From Planctomycetota bacterium (GTDB lineage Bacteria; Planctomycetota; UBA8742; UBA2392): a stretch of DNA of 63,635 nt. This document shows, piece after piece, positions 37,873 to 46,650 of this stretch (within the stretch, counting starts at the first letter, position 1; the number at the start of each line of letters is the position of its first letter). The translations under genes were made by a program, and so were the position numbers. The stretch covers positions 1 through 63,635 of the forward strand of contig JADZFR010000005.1 in assembly GCA_020849795.1 (NCBI GenBank). The letters run 5' to 3'. The notes under the pieces were generated by a model. That model made no database searches. It saw only the letters and a program-made list of their open reading frames with translations, and had not been told where the DNA came from.

Positions 37873-38463
37873 CTAAACCAACTTGAACCGATCATTCGCG
37901 ATCCGGAATGCTGTCTCGGCTGGCCAAGTGCACTGGTGCACAGGTGAAGCCGCGAAAACTGCCTCTATCAACAGGTACAACTCGTCTGCGGCACTCTCGA
38001 GCTCTTCTTCAGGTTTGGCTGCGCCGCGGTAGTGTGCGGTGATCAACTCCTGCAGGTACTTGCGAAACGTGTTTTTGTGCCAGCGCACGACTTCGCGCAC
38101 CTTGCAGCTTGCGTCGCGAAACTCGCTTACCATGTTCAGGTAGGCGCAGCCGCGTGAGCTTGAACCGCATGAACACTGCGTTCCGAGCCATTCGAAGATA
38201 CGTGCGATCTTCTCGCCAGCTGTGGTCCCGGCACTGGTCACGGCTCGTACTTCTGTCATCATGCGGTCGTGCCGTTGCTCCAGGGTCACGATCAGCAGGT
38301 CTTCTTTGGTCTTGAAGTGGTGATAAAAACTGGCTTTGGCAATACCGGCTTCCTTGATGACCTCGTTGATGCCTGTGGCTTTGTAACCGTGTTCGTAGAA
38401 CAGCCGATTGGCGGTCTCGAGCAGGCGGTTACGGACACTGAGCTTTTCAACGGCGGCGTTCAT
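37873..38463 (-). CDS. TetR/AcrR family regulator with Cys-rich segment
   Basis: The 196-residue regulator has HTH residues about 8-52 (NRLLETANRLFYEHGYKATGINEVIKEAGIAKASFYHHFKTKEDLL). The C-terminal domain contains a cluster of cysteines (TQCSCGSSSRGCAYL), and a Cys in a later segment, resembling the CxxxG-C(P/A)xxN region of TetR proteins that respond to electrophiles or acrylate. A promoter and a matching palindrome lie just upstream, so autoregulation is likely. Confidence 0.88.
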   Translation of the reverse strand: MNAAVEKLSVRNRLLETANRLFYEHGYKATGINEVIKEAGIAKASFYHHFKTKEDLLIVTLEQRHDRMMTEVRAVTSAGTTAGEKIARIFEWLGTQCSCGSSSRGCAYLNMVSEFRDASCKVREVVRWHKNTFRKYLQELITAHYRGAAKPEEELESAADELYLLIEAVFAASPVHQCTWPAETAFRIANDRFKLV

Positions 38464-38469
38464 GGGGGC

Positions 38470-38499
38470 AGTATACAAGCCAGACAAGTCTGTCTACAA
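38470..38499 (-). promoter_or_regulatory. Promoter of the TetR gene with operator in the spacer
   Basis: On the minus strand TTGTAG (38494-38499) and TATACT (38470-38475) are 18 bp apart, seven bases before the TetR ATG, so the message is nearly leaderless. The palindrome CAGACTTGTCTG sits inside the spacer, where a bound repressor would block polymerase. Confidence 0.5.
38481..38492. promoter_or_regulatory. Candidate TetR operator upstream of tetR and ubiX
   Basis: CAGAC-AA-GTCTG, the second copy of the core found at 37834-37847. It lies 18 bp upstream of the TetR ATG and 59 bp before the ubiX start. Confidence 0.5.
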
Positions 38500-38550
38500 G
38501 TGTTTTCTTCAAAAAGTTAGCCGATCGCTAAACATAGACGGGATGGTCCA

Positions 38551-39147
38551 GTGCAAGCGCCAGAGCGCGTAGTCGTGGCAGTCACAGGGGCCTCAGGCAT
38601 TCAGTACGCCCAGAGGTTGCTGCAAACTATTGGTGCCATTGGGCTTGAGGCGCATGTCGTGTTCAGCGAAGCGGCTTTCGACGTCTGGCGCGCCGAGCTG
38701 GAGCTGCCTTGCAACCCCGAAAAACCTGACTTGCAGGCATTCGCAGGCCCCGGCAAGTTCTTTCTATACAGGAACAGCCAGGTTGGCGCTCCGATTGCCA
38801 GCGGCAGCTTCCGGCACACGGGCATGGTGGTCTGCCCGTGCACCATGAGCACGCTGGGCGCCATCGCCAGTGGCACAGGCGAAAAGCTCATCGGCCGCGC
38901 AGCCGAAGTCACCCTGAAAGAGCGCCGCAAGCTGCTGCTGGTCACGCGCGAGACGCCGCTGTCGCTGATCGCGCTGCGCAACATGGTCACGGTCACCGAA
39001 GCGGGCGGCACAATCATTGACGCCAACCCTGGCTTTTACAGCCGACCGAAAAGCGTGCAGGACATGGTTGATTTCGTGGTGGCGAGGGTTCTGGACCAAT
39101 TGGACCTGCCGCACCAACTGGGCAAGCGCTGGGGAGAGAAGACGTGA
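38551..39147 (+). CDS. ubiX: UbiX-like flavin prenyltransferase
   Basis: The 198-residue enzyme makes prenylated FMN, the cofactor of UbiD decarboxylases. The family motifs are seen: AVTGASGIQYAQRLL, SFRHTGMVVCPCTMSTLGAIASG, LIGRAAEVTLKERRKLLLVTRETPLS, and the late MVTVTEAGGTIIDANPGFYSRP. The start is GTG at 38551; the nearby ATG is out of frame. No ubiD is in the window. The stop overlaps the next gene by four bases. Confidence 0.9.
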   Translation: MQAPERVVVAVTGASGIQYAQRLLQTIGAIGLEAHVVFSEAAFDVWRAELELPCNPEKPDLQAFAGPGKFFLYRNSQVGAPIASGSFRHTGMVVCPCTMSTLGAIASGTGEKLIGRAAEVTLKERRKLLLVTRETPLSLIALRNMVTVTEAGGTIIDANPGFYSRPKSVQDMVDFVVARVLDQLDLPHQLGKRWGEKT

Positions 39148-39503
39148 ACGAAAAGGGAATCTTCTATCTGTTTCTGTACGTCCGCGACCTTGAGCGCAGC
39201 AAGCGCTTCTACGGCGAGACACTGGGCTGGACGATCGGCACGAACGAAAAAGACGTGGCGGGTTTCTCTTTCGGCACAGGCTACCTGGTGATTCATGCCG
39301 ACACGCGCCCCGAACCCGAACGCAAGTACGGTGGCGGCATGTGGGCGGCTGTGCAGGTGGAGGATGTCGAGAAAGCGCGCAACACCCTGCGCGAGCGCGG
39401 GGTCAAGGTGGGCGAAATGTTGACGCAGCCGTGGGGCGAAAAGCAGTTCTACTTTGACGACCCCGACGGCTATCACTGGAGCTTCGGTCAGTCCGCGCGC
39501 TAG
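39144..39503 (+). CDS. VOC family (glyoxalase/bleomycin-resistance-type) protein
   Basis: This 119-residue protein has the vicinal oxygen chelate fold: LYVRDLERSKRFYGETLGWTIG, then EDVEKARNTLRERGVKV and a final FYFDDPDGYHWSF. Metal-ligand residues (Glu or His at the start of beta 1 and Asp/His near the end) are only partly conserved, so catalysis is uncertain. It overlaps ubiX (GTGA), so it is translated with it. The function is not known. Confidence 0.85.
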   Translation: MNEKGIFYLFLYVRDLERSKRFYGETLGWTIGTNEKDVAGFSFGTGYLVIHADTRPEPERKYGGGMWAAVQVEDVEKARNTLRERGVKVGEMLTQPWGEKQFYFDDPDGYHWSFGQSAR

Positions 39504-39588
39504 GTGCACGCCACAGAAATTGGCCGCCTACCTGAGACTTCCGCAGGATACGCTGATTGCTACACTTCCGCCCACCGAACGAGTCAGT

Positions 39589-39665
39589 CGGGGCGTAGCT
39601 CAGCCTGGTAGAGCGCTTCGTTCGGGACGAAGAGGCCGGAGGTTCGAATCCTCTCGCCCCGACCA
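39589..39665 (+). tRNA. tRNA-Pro (anticodon CGG)
   Basis: A complete cloverleaf: acceptor CGGGGCG / CGCCCCG, D arm GCTC...GAGC, anticodon stem CTTCG / CGAAG with loop TTCGGGA (anticodon CGG, G37 as usual for Pro), T arm GGAGG-TTCGAAT-CCTCT, discriminator A and an encoded CCA. It reads CCG codons. A strong terminator follows directly. Confidence 0.96.
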
Positions 39666-39700
39666 TTACAAACGGGCCCCCTTTTGGGGCCCGTTTGTAA
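39666..39700 (+). terminator. Intrinsic terminator directly after tRNA-Pro
   Basis: A perfect 15-bp stem (TTACAAACGGGCCCC / GGGGCCCGTTTGTAA) with loop CTTTT abuts the tRNA 3' end; the AT-rich base of the stem is symmetric, so it could also work for a minus-strand transcript. Confidence 0.85.
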
Positions 39701-39767
39701 TTGCCAGATTGACCTTTCCGGCTGAAGCTGGCGCAAGGCAGGTTCTTGCCGCGATCCGGAGGTACAC

Positions 39768-40178
39768 GTGACGACAGTCAGCACTTCCAGCCGGTGCATG
39801 GCGTGGGTCGCTGTGCTGTTGGCGGCGTTCGCAGCCGCGTGCGCCGGCGGCGACCAACCCGACTACAGCACAGCGGAAAAAACACTTGCAGCCCTGGTTC
39901 GTGCCGAGAATGCCCGTGACAGCAAGGCCTACGCGGATTGCTTTGTGGCAGCCGAACAAGCCGGGCTGAAAAGTACTCTCGGTGACGCTTCGGTCATCAC
40001 CACGGCCGGCGAGGTGAAACAGGTCGCCGGTTTCACCGTCGGCATGCTGCGGTATTTGCGCGACAACAAACCCGCCGGCGAACAGCCGATTGTCTTCGTG
40101 CAAGAAGGCGGCTTGTGGAAAGCCAGCTGGACAGAGACAGCGAAGTACCGCGAAAAGCACTGGCAGCCAACTGACTAA
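39768..40178 (+). CDS. Small lipoprotein of unknown function
   Basis: This 136-residue protein has a lipobox (LLAAFAAAC). The mature part (TAEKTLAALVRAENARDSKAYADCF, then EGGLWKASWTET) resembles the small DUF4878-like NTF2 fold of lipoproteins. GTG 39768 is preceded by GGAGG. It lies between the tRNA terminator and the convergent 40185 gene, with only six bases to the latter. Confidence 0.75.
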   Translation: MTTVSTSSRCMAWVAVLLAAFAAACAGGDQPDYSTAEKTLAALVRAENARDSKAYADCFVAAEQAGLKSTLGDASVITTAGEVKQVAGFTVGMLRYLRDNKPAGEQPIVFVQEGGLWKASWTETAKYREKHWQPTD

Positions 40179-40184
40179 GTGGCA

Positions 40185-43100
40185 TCAGCCCGCAATGCCT
40201 GCCAGTGTCTTCAGATCTTCGCGCACCTTCGGCGATGGGTCGGTCGCCGTGTACCCAAGCAACTCTGCGGTCAGCAGCGCGGTCTTTGCCACTTCTGCGG
40301 CATCCTTGTGCTTGAGTTCAGCCAACGCCCGGGCATGGGCCGTGATGGCCCGGTAATAATCGCGGCTTCGGCGCAGGCCTGCTTCTTCCAGCGTGGCGCG
40401 TGACTGCCTGGCGGCTTCCAGCGCGCGCTTCGGCTCGCCCTGCTGCAACAGCAGCTCGCTATGCGTCACCTGCACGCCGGCCCACAGTGTGTTCTCGCCC
40501 TGGTCCACGAGGCTCAGGGCTTCTGCCAGCAGCTCATTGGCGGCTTTCATGTCGCCGATCTGGGCGGCGATGATGGCCAGGTTTTCGATGCAGACCGCCT
40601 TGTGGCCGCGACGACCCAAGCGATCAAACAAGTCTCGGCCCTTCGTGAATGCAGCCGCCGCGAGGTCGTACTGGGCCAGGTCAAGGTAGGCGAGCCCAAG
40701 GTTCATGTGATTGATCGCAAGCGATGGCAGGTCGCCCTGCTCGGCGGCCATGCGCCCGGTTTCTTCCATCATGTGGATGGCATCGTCGAGCCGCCGCTGC
40801 TGGCGTGCGATCAGCGCCATGTTGCCCTGCATCAGCATTGCCAGCCGCTTGTCTGCCAGCCTGGTATAGATGTCGTACGCCTCGCGATAGGCAGCAAGGG
40901 CCGGCTCGTGCTGCGTGGCATGAAAGTGCACGGTGCCCCGGTTCGAGATCGCCGATGCCACACCCGCCAGGTCGCCCAGTTCTCGCAAGTCTTTCTCCGA
41001 CTCGCGCGCGTGCCTTTGCGCCTCGTCGAATCGCCCGAGGTTCACCAGCGCCAACGCCATGCGGCCGCGGGTGCGCGCGGCGTTGTTTCGGTCGCCGACG
41101 GCTTCGAATGCGCTGATTGCCGCTGCATGCTCAGCCAGCGACTCTTCAAGCCGCCTGGCGCCCAGCAGCTGGCCGGCTGCGCGGAATTTTGCCAATGCGA
41201 TCAGTCTTTGATCGCCAAGTCGCTGGGCCATGTCGCTGCCCTGCTTGATCAGGTCGTCCACGGCTGCGGGGTCGCCGGCCTCTGACTCGGCCTGTGCCAG
41301 CAGCAGCAAGAGGCCGGCCCGTTCAGGGCTGTCCCCCGGCTCAGCCATGGCCAGCGCGTCGCGAAGTATCGGCGCGCGCAACTTTGCGGGGCCGCGGGTC
41401 TTGAGCAACGTGGAACTGTACTTGGCCAGTTCACGGAACAGGCCATGGCTTGACGTCGTCGCCCGCGCGCGGCAGCGGGCCATGACCGCCTTGAGGTTGC
41501 TGCGCTCGTAATCCAGGCGGTCAAATGCCTCAATCGCGTCGCGAGTATAGGCCCGCGCGTCCCAGTGTGCGGCGTACTGGCGCAGCCATGCCGCGTGTCG
41601 CTCCTCCAGCGCCTCACGTTGCTGAGGCGTGGACGACTGTTGCCACTTGCCGGCGGCGTATTCTCGAATCGCTATGTACATCGCAAAGCGCGTTTCGTAG
41701 GGCGTTTCGTGCGCGCGCAGGAGGCTCTTTTCCCGCAGACTCTGGACTACGTCGATCACATCGGGCGCCGAGGGCAGACCGGAAAGGTCCAGCACGCGCT
41801 CTGCTGCATCCAGGAAGAAGCCGCCCCGAAACACGCTCAACTGGGCAAATGCCAGCTGTTCGGCCTCAGTCAACAGGTCAAAACTCCAGTCGATCGTGGC
41901 CTCAAGACTGCGCTGTCGCGGCGCCAGGTCGCGCCGCGTGGATTTCAGCAGCGCAAACGACTTCTCAAGCCTGCCCAGGATCTGTTCCGGCTGCATGATC
42001 ACGGTGCGCGCGGCGGCCAGTTCAATGGCCAGCGGCATGCCCTCAAGGCGTTTGCACAGCGCGGCGACCGACCCGGCATTTTCGCTGGTCACGGCGAACG
42101 ATATGTGTTGCAGCCGTGCGCGTTCGGCAAACAGGCGCACGGCGTCGCTGGCGGCAATGTCTTCGGGGGCGGCGGCGGGGTCGGGCAGTTCCAGCGGTGA
42201 CAGCTCAAACTCGCGCTCACCTTCCAGGCCCAGCAGCGCCCGGGTCGTGACGACAAACTGGACGGATGGCGCGCGGCGGGCCCAGTCGTCGAGCACGGGC
42301 GAAGCGACTTCAACCACCTGCTCGAAGTTATCCAGCACCAGCAGCGTCGGGGGGCGCGATTCCAGCATGCTGCCGACCAGCAGCTCGGGCGACTGGTTGG
42401 TCGTCAACGGCAGCCCCAGGGCGTGCGCCACGGCGTAGGCAACACCCTCAATGTTGCGCGCCTCGGTCAGGTCGGCAAACCAGGCCCCGCCGGCCAGTTC
42501 GGCGGCCATGCGGCGCACGATCTCTTGTGACAATCGCGTCTTGCCGGTGCCGCCGGGGCCCGTGATCGAGATCAGGTTAACTTCGCCCTGTTGCAGCATC
42601 TCGGTCAGTTCTGCCAGCTCGCGATTGCGCCCGATGAACGTGGTGCGCGAGCTGGAAAGGTTGGTGCGGCGCTGTCCTGCAGGCGCCGTGACGCTGGGCG
42701 CCGGCGCCTCGGGCTCGGCCAGCGGGACCTCGGCGCGTGCGCCCGGCAGCATCGCGTTGCACGCCGCAAGGTTGATGCGCAGCTTCTTGCCGTCTTCCGA
42801 GATCAGGCCCAGGCGCAGCGGCACGGGCTTGATGTGGCGCTGCCACTCGTTTACCAGCGCGTTGTTGGTCGGCTCGCTGCCGCGGGCGTGGCGCAGGCAC
42901 GCAAGCATGTCGCCGCGTGCGAACTTGTTGGTGCCGAGGTGGCGGTTCAGCGCCACCAGGAACTTTGCCCATTGCACGCGGTCGCCCGCGCCGCGCAGAT
43001 AAAGCTCCTGGAACAGGTCGAGATGCGATTGGGCCGCGGTGCCGCCAGGCGCACGGCTGCGCCGCACAGTCTCGGGCAAATCTTCCGGTTCCAGCACTTC

Positions 43101-43820
43101 GCGCTCGCCGCAGTTGGCGCACGCAAATGCCAGCGCCGACCGCAGCTCTCGCACATTTCCCGGCCACGAGTACGCGAGCAAGGCCTCTTTGGCGGCTTTG
43201 CTGAGGCGCGCGGGCCCCGGCCCTTCGCCGACAATCTCGCGCAGGAAGTGCTCGGCCAGGTCCGGTATGTCGGCGCGCCGCTTGCGCAGCGGCGGCACCT
43301 CGACGACAAACGAGTTGATGCGGTAATACAGGTCGGCGCGGAACTTGCCTTCTTGGATCAGTTCAGACAGGTCGCGGTTCGTCGCGCACACCAGGCGCAC
43401 CTTGACCTCAATTTCGCTTCGCCCGCCGACGCGGCGCACAACGCCTTCTTCAAGGGCACGCAGCAGCTTGGGCTGGATTTCCAGCGGCGTGTCTCCAATT
43501 TCGTCAAGGAACAGCGTGCCGCCGGCGGCTGTCTCGAACAGCCCCGGCGTGTCTTTGTCGGCGCCCGTGAAGGCGCCCTTCATGTAACCGAACAGTTCGC
43601 TTTCAAAAAGGTTGGACTGAAACGTGGCGCAGTTCAGCGATACAAAGTTGCCGCGGCGACCGCTTGCCCGGTGAATCAGCTCAGCCACGCGGCCCTTGCC
43701 TGAGCCGGTTTCGCCGTACACCAGCACCGGCACATCCCGAGCAGCCGCGTTTTCGGCGGCCTCGATGGCGCTGAGGAAAGTTGGCTCTTTCCCGACAAGT
43801 TTTCCAGTAACTCGGTTCAT
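40185..43820 (-). CDS. Fusion of sigma-54-activator AAA+ module, NB-ARC/AfsR-like ATPase and TPR repeats
   Basis: The 1211-residue protein has three parts. Residues about 5-235 are the AAA+ domain of bacterial enhancer-binding proteins: Walker A GETGSGKG (36-43), GAFTGA loop (82-87), Walker B GTLFLDEIGD and arginine fingers near RADLYYRI. Residues about 260-370 resemble a linker. Residues about 395-700 form an NB-ARC/STAND ATPase (GPGGTGKTRL at 421-430, PPTLLVLDNFEQV, EGMPLAIELAA). The C-terminal 400 residues are TPR-like repeats (LFRELAKYSS, ALVNLGRFDEAQRHARE). No DNA-binding Fis helix is apparent, so how it recruits DNA is unclear. Confidence 0.85.
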   Translation of the reverse strand: MNRVTGKLVGKEPTFLSAIEAAENAAARDVPVLVYGETGSGKGRVAELIHRASGRRGNFVSLNCATFQSNLFESELFGYMKGAFTGADKDTPGLFETAAGGTLFLDEIGDTPLEIQPKLLRALEEGVVRRVGGRSEIEVKVRLVCATNRDLSELIQEGKFRADLYYRINSFVVEVPPLRKRRADIPDLAEHFLREIVGEGPGPARLSKAAKEALLAYSWPGNVRELRSALAFACANCGEREVLEPEDLPETVRRSRAPGGTAAQSHLDLFQELYLRGAGDRVQWAKFLVALNRHLGTNKFARGDMLACLRHARGSEPTNNALVNEWQRHIKPVPLRLGLISEDGKKLRINLAACNAMLPGARAEVPLAEPEAPAPSVTAPAGQRRTNLSSSRTTFIGRNRELAELTEMLQQGEVNLISITGPGGTGKTRLSQEIVRRMAAELAGGAWFADLTEARNIEGVAYAVAHALGLPLTTNQSPELLVGSMLESRPPTLLVLDNFEQVVEVASPVLDDWARRAPSVQFVVTTRALLGLEGEREFELSPLELPDPAAAPEDIAASDAVRLFAERARLQHISFAVTSENAGSVAALCKRLEGMPLAIELAAARTVIMQPEQILGRLEKSFALLKSTRRDLAPRQRSLEATIDWSFDLLTEAEQLAFAQLSVFRGGFFLDAAERVLDLSGLPSAPDVIDVVQSLREKSLLRAHETPYETRFAMYIAIREYAAGKWQQSSTPQQREALEERHAAWLRQYAAHWDARAYTRDAIEAFDRLDYERSNLKAVMARCRARATTSSHGLFRELAKYSSTLLKTRGPAKLRAPILRDALAMAEPGDSPERAGLLLLLAQAESEAGDPAAVDDLIKQGSDMAQRLGDQRLIALAKFRAAGQLLGARRLEESLAEHAAAISAFEAVGDRNNAARTRGRMALALVNLGRFDEAQRHARESEKDLRELGDLAGVASAISNRGTVHFHATQHEPALAAYREAYDIYTRLADKRLAMLMQGNMALIARQQRRLDDAIHMMEETGRMAAEQGDLPSLAINHMNLGLAYLDLAQYDLAAAAFTKGRDLFDRLGRRGHKAVCIENLAIIAAQIGDMKAANELLAEALSLVDQGENTLWAGVQVTHSELLLQQGEPKRALEAARQSRATLEEAGLRRSRDYYRAITAHARALAELKHKDAAEVAKTALLTAELLGYTATDPSPKVREDLKTLAGIAG

Positions 43821-43894
43821 TGCAGGCCGCGCCGTCCCGCCCGTCGCCGCCAGCCATCCAGCATAGCGGCTGGATCAGGCTCGCCAAGCGGGGT

Positions 43895-46096
43895 CTACTT
43901 CCAGCGAATGTTCCACTCAGTGCCCATGTTGTCGTCTGTGACAATGCGCTTGCCTTCAGTCCGGGCGAGAATGCTGCTGCGCACTTCCATGGCATAGTAC
44001 TGGAACTCGGTGTCGGCCAGCGTGTCCACCATGCCCAGGATCTTCTCAAGCTGCTGCAGATGGTCGGCGCGTGACTGGTCGATCACCGGCCGGCCGTCGA
44101 TTTGATAGTTCACCAGCAGCGTGCGCCAGCGCTCTTTGTCAGGCATCAACGGCGAGTCGCTGACGACAACATTGTTGATCACGCGCACGACATGCGGAAA
44201 CACCACGCACGCCGTACGCTGCACCTCGGGCGATTCGGTCGTGTTGTACAGCGCGACACCCCCGGGCAGCAGGTGCGCCCGCAGAATCTCCAGAAATTCG
44301 GCCGAAAGCAGATTGCTGGAGTGCGCCCGCCAATTGAAAGTCGTGTTCATCACGATGGCGTCAAACATCTGCTGCGGGTTTCGGTTAAGCCAGCGCCGGC
44401 CGTCGTCGATCACCACGGTCACTTTCGGGTTGGCAAGCAGCGAGGCGACTTCGGGGTGCTGCGGGATCAACTCAAGGTAGCCGGGATTGATCTCGACGAT
44501 GGTCATCTGCTCAAGCTGGGGGTGATGGGCCAGAACCTGCGCCCACGAGCCGCTTGCCAGGCCGATTACCAAAACGCGGCGAGGCGCCGCGTGAAACGCA
44601 CCGACAGAAAATGCGCGCACGATCATGTTCGTGTCGTCCATCAAATTGACGTTGAACACGCCGTCGTACATTCCGCCGCCGAACACCGCCCCGCCCTGCG
44701 ATACCGTGATCACGCCATGCCGGTTCTCGACTACTTCGGCAAACGCTTCGCCCTCAAACGAGTCCTTGAATTGCAGCCGCTCGTAAAAGCGGTCAAACCC
44801 GACCCCCGTGCCCGCCACCGCGATCAATGCCACGACGCCGCATACCGCCAGGCGCACAGCGATACCTTGCCGCGCCAGCCCGGCGACCACGGCTGCCAGG
44901 GCCACGCCGACCAGCGCCAGCGCCAGGTTGATCTGCGCCGTGGTCATGAAGTCCATCAGCACGAAACCCGTGATCAGGCTGCCGCCCGCTGAGCCAATGA
45001 TGTTGAACAGGTACAGGTAGCTCAGGCCGGCGCCGGCGCGGGAGTCCGGCTTGACACCGTAATGGCAGATCAGGGGAAACGTCGCGCCCAGCAACCCCGC
45101 GGCAATGACGACGAGCGGCAAAAGTGCCGGGTAGGGCAGCACGGTCGCCAGCCGTGCCGAAAAGGGTGCCACCAGAAAACCCGCGGCATTGGCGGCAAGA
45201 ACGAACACAGAAAGTGCAGCCAACGAGCGCGGGCCCGGTTCGCCGCGGCAGAACCGGCGCACGGACAACGAACCCAGCGCAATGCCCAGCAGGTACGCGC
45301 CCAGCATTGCCGCGAACGCCATGGCGCTGCTGCCGGTGACGAACGAATGCACGCGGAACCACAAAATTTCATAGCTCAGCGCAACAAAGCCTGTCATCGC
45401 CACCAGCAGCGCCGAAACCCAGAAGCGAGCGTCGCGGCGGCCGGCTGCGGCCAGGGGCTCGGGGGGTGCGCGATCGCCGCGCCGGATCGCCATGTCCAGC
45501 ACCACGGCGCCTGATGCCACCAGCAGGTTCAGCAGGACAGCCACGGAAACCGCCCCGCGCATACCAAAGGCATACATCAGGAACAGCGCTACCGAAAAAC
45601 ACGCGACAGCCGAGCCGAACGTGTTGACAAAATACAGCAACCCGACCGAGCGTCCGACGTTCTGCGTCTGGCGCACCAAGTGCGTTGTGAGCACGGGCAA
45701 CGTCGCGCCCATCAACAGCGTGGGAAACAGCACCATCGCAAACGTCAATGCACCCGTGACGGCCGCGGACGCGCCCAGCGTGGCGTGCCCGACCAACTCA
45801 AACAGGTCCAGTGACACCCAGCCGAAAAGGCCGATGCCAAGTTCAATGGCGGCGAACACAAACAGCAGCGGCAGTCTCTGTTGCCGCGAAAGCACACCGC
45901 CGGCAAGGCTGCCCAGGCCCAGGCCGAGCATGAACGCCGTGACAACGACCGTAACGCTTTCGACGTTGATGCCGTAAATCGCGAACAACGCGCGTTGCCA
46001 GACAAGCTGATAGACCAGCGCCGGAAAGCCCGACACGAAAAAGATTGCGCTGATGGCAGCCAGCGGCGAGGCTTTGGCAGTGCCCGGCAGATTCAT
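43895..46096 (-). CDS. Spermidine synthase-like methyltransferase fused to a multi-pass membrane domain
   Basis: The 733-residue protein starts with about 12-14 membrane helices related to the major facilitator family (LAAISAIFFVSGFPALVYQLVWQ, FYFVNTFGSAVACFSV). The C-terminal 250 residues are a spermidine synthase-type Rossmann domain (VLVIGLASGSWAQVLAHHPQLEQMTIVEINPGYLEL, VIDDGRRWLNR). A canonical GxGxG is reduced to GLASGS. This membrane fusion family is common in Gram-negatives but its substrate is unknown; polyamine formation is doubtful. ATG 46096 is chosen. Confidence 0.85.
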   Translation of the reverse strand: MNLPGTAKASPLAAISAIFFVSGFPALVYQLVWQRALFAIYGINVESVTVVVTAFMLGLGLGSLAGGVLSRQQRLPLLFVFAAIELGIGLFGWVSLDLFELVGHATLGASAAVTGALTFAMVLFPTLLMGATLPVLTTHLVRQTQNVGRSVGLLYFVNTFGSAVACFSVALFLMYAFGMRGAVSVAVLLNLLVASGAVVLDMAIRRGDRAPPEPLAAAGRRDARFWVSALLVAMTGFVALSYEILWFRVHSFVTGSSAMAFAAMLGAYLLGIALGSLSVRRFCRGEPGPRSLAALSVFVLAANAAGFLVAPFSARLATVLPYPALLPLVVIAAGLLGATFPLICHYGVKPDSRAGAGLSYLYLFNIIGSAGGSLITGFVLMDFMTTAQINLALALVGVALAAVVAGLARQGIAVRLAVCGVVALIAVAGTGVGFDRFYERLQFKDSFEGEAFAEVVENRHGVITVSQGGAVFGGGMYDGVFNVNLMDDTNMIVRAFSVGAFHAAPRRVLVIGLASGSWAQVLAHHPQLEQMTIVEINPGYLELIPQHPEVASLLANPKVTVVIDDGRRWLNRNPQQMFDAIVMNTTFNWRAHSSNLLSAEFLEILRAHLLPGGVALYNTTESPEVQRTACVVFPHVVRVINNVVVSDSPLMPDKERWRTLLVNYQIDGRPVIDQSRADHLQQLEKILGMVDTLADTEFQYYAMEVRSSILARTEGKRIVTDDNMGTEWNIRWK

Positions 46097-46180
46097 GGCG
46101 GCGCACAATGCCGCGCGTGCAGCAACCCGTAAAGGGGACGCTTTGCCGGGCGATTTCTGTCCTGTGCCGCGATCACCGGC

Positions 46181-46208
46181 GTATTACCATGGAGAGATGC
46201 AGTAATAC
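46181..46208 (+). promoter_or_regulatory. NikR operator-like inverted repeat
   Basis: GTATTA (46181-46186), N16, TAATAC (46203-46208): a perfect inverted repeat with 7-bp arms (GTATTAC-N14-GTAATAC) and total length 28 bp. E. coli NikR binds GTATGA-N16-TCATAC, the same length and arm spacing. It lies 13 bp before the nikR ATG. Confidence 0.7.
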
Positions 46209-46221
46209 CGAGAGGGCGCCC

Positions 46222-46644
46222 ATGTCCGAGGTTGTCAGGCTGAGTATTTCCCTTGAAGCGCCCCTCGCCGCCGAGTTGGACCGGCTGGTTGATCGGGCCC
46301 GGTATGAAAACCGCAGCGAGTTTGTGCGCGACCTTGTGCGCCGCTCGCTCGTGGAAGAAGAGTGGGACCGCGGCCGCGAGATCCTGGGCACCATCACGCT
46401 GGTCTACGATCACCACCAGTCCGGCCTTGGCGACAAGCTGACCGCGCTGCAGCACGAGCACCACGCCAACGTGCTGGCGAGTACGCACGTGCACCTCGAC
46501 CATCACATGTGCGCCGAGATGATCATGATGCGCGGCAAACCCGACGTGCTGCGGCATCTCACCGATGGCATGCGCAGCCTCAAGGGCGTACTGCACGCGG
46601 CGCTGGCGTACAGCAGCACCGGCAAAGCGCTTCGCAAGGAGTAG
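46222..46644 (+). CDS. nikR: Nickel-responsive ribbon-helix-helix regulator NikR
   Basis: The 140-residue protein has an N-terminal ribbon-helix-helix (VVRLSISLEAPLAAELDRLV with NRSEFVRDLVRRSL) and the ACT-like nickel domain. Nickel ligands fit H78 (LQHEHHAN), H89 and H91 (THVHLDHH) and C97 (HHMCAEM), equivalent to E. coli H76, H87, H89 and C95. The ATG at 46222 follows a GAGAGG. It is likely autoregulated by the 28-bp repeat upstream, and the nickel permease gene follows six bases later. Confidence 0.9.
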   Translation: MSEVVRLSISLEAPLAAELDRLVDRARYENRSEFVRDLVRRSLVEEEWDRGREILGTITLVYDHHQSGLGDKLTALQHEHHANVLASTHVHLDHHMCAEMIMMRGKPDVLRHLTDGMRSLKGVLHAALAYSSTGKALRKE

Positions 46645-46650
46645 CACTTG

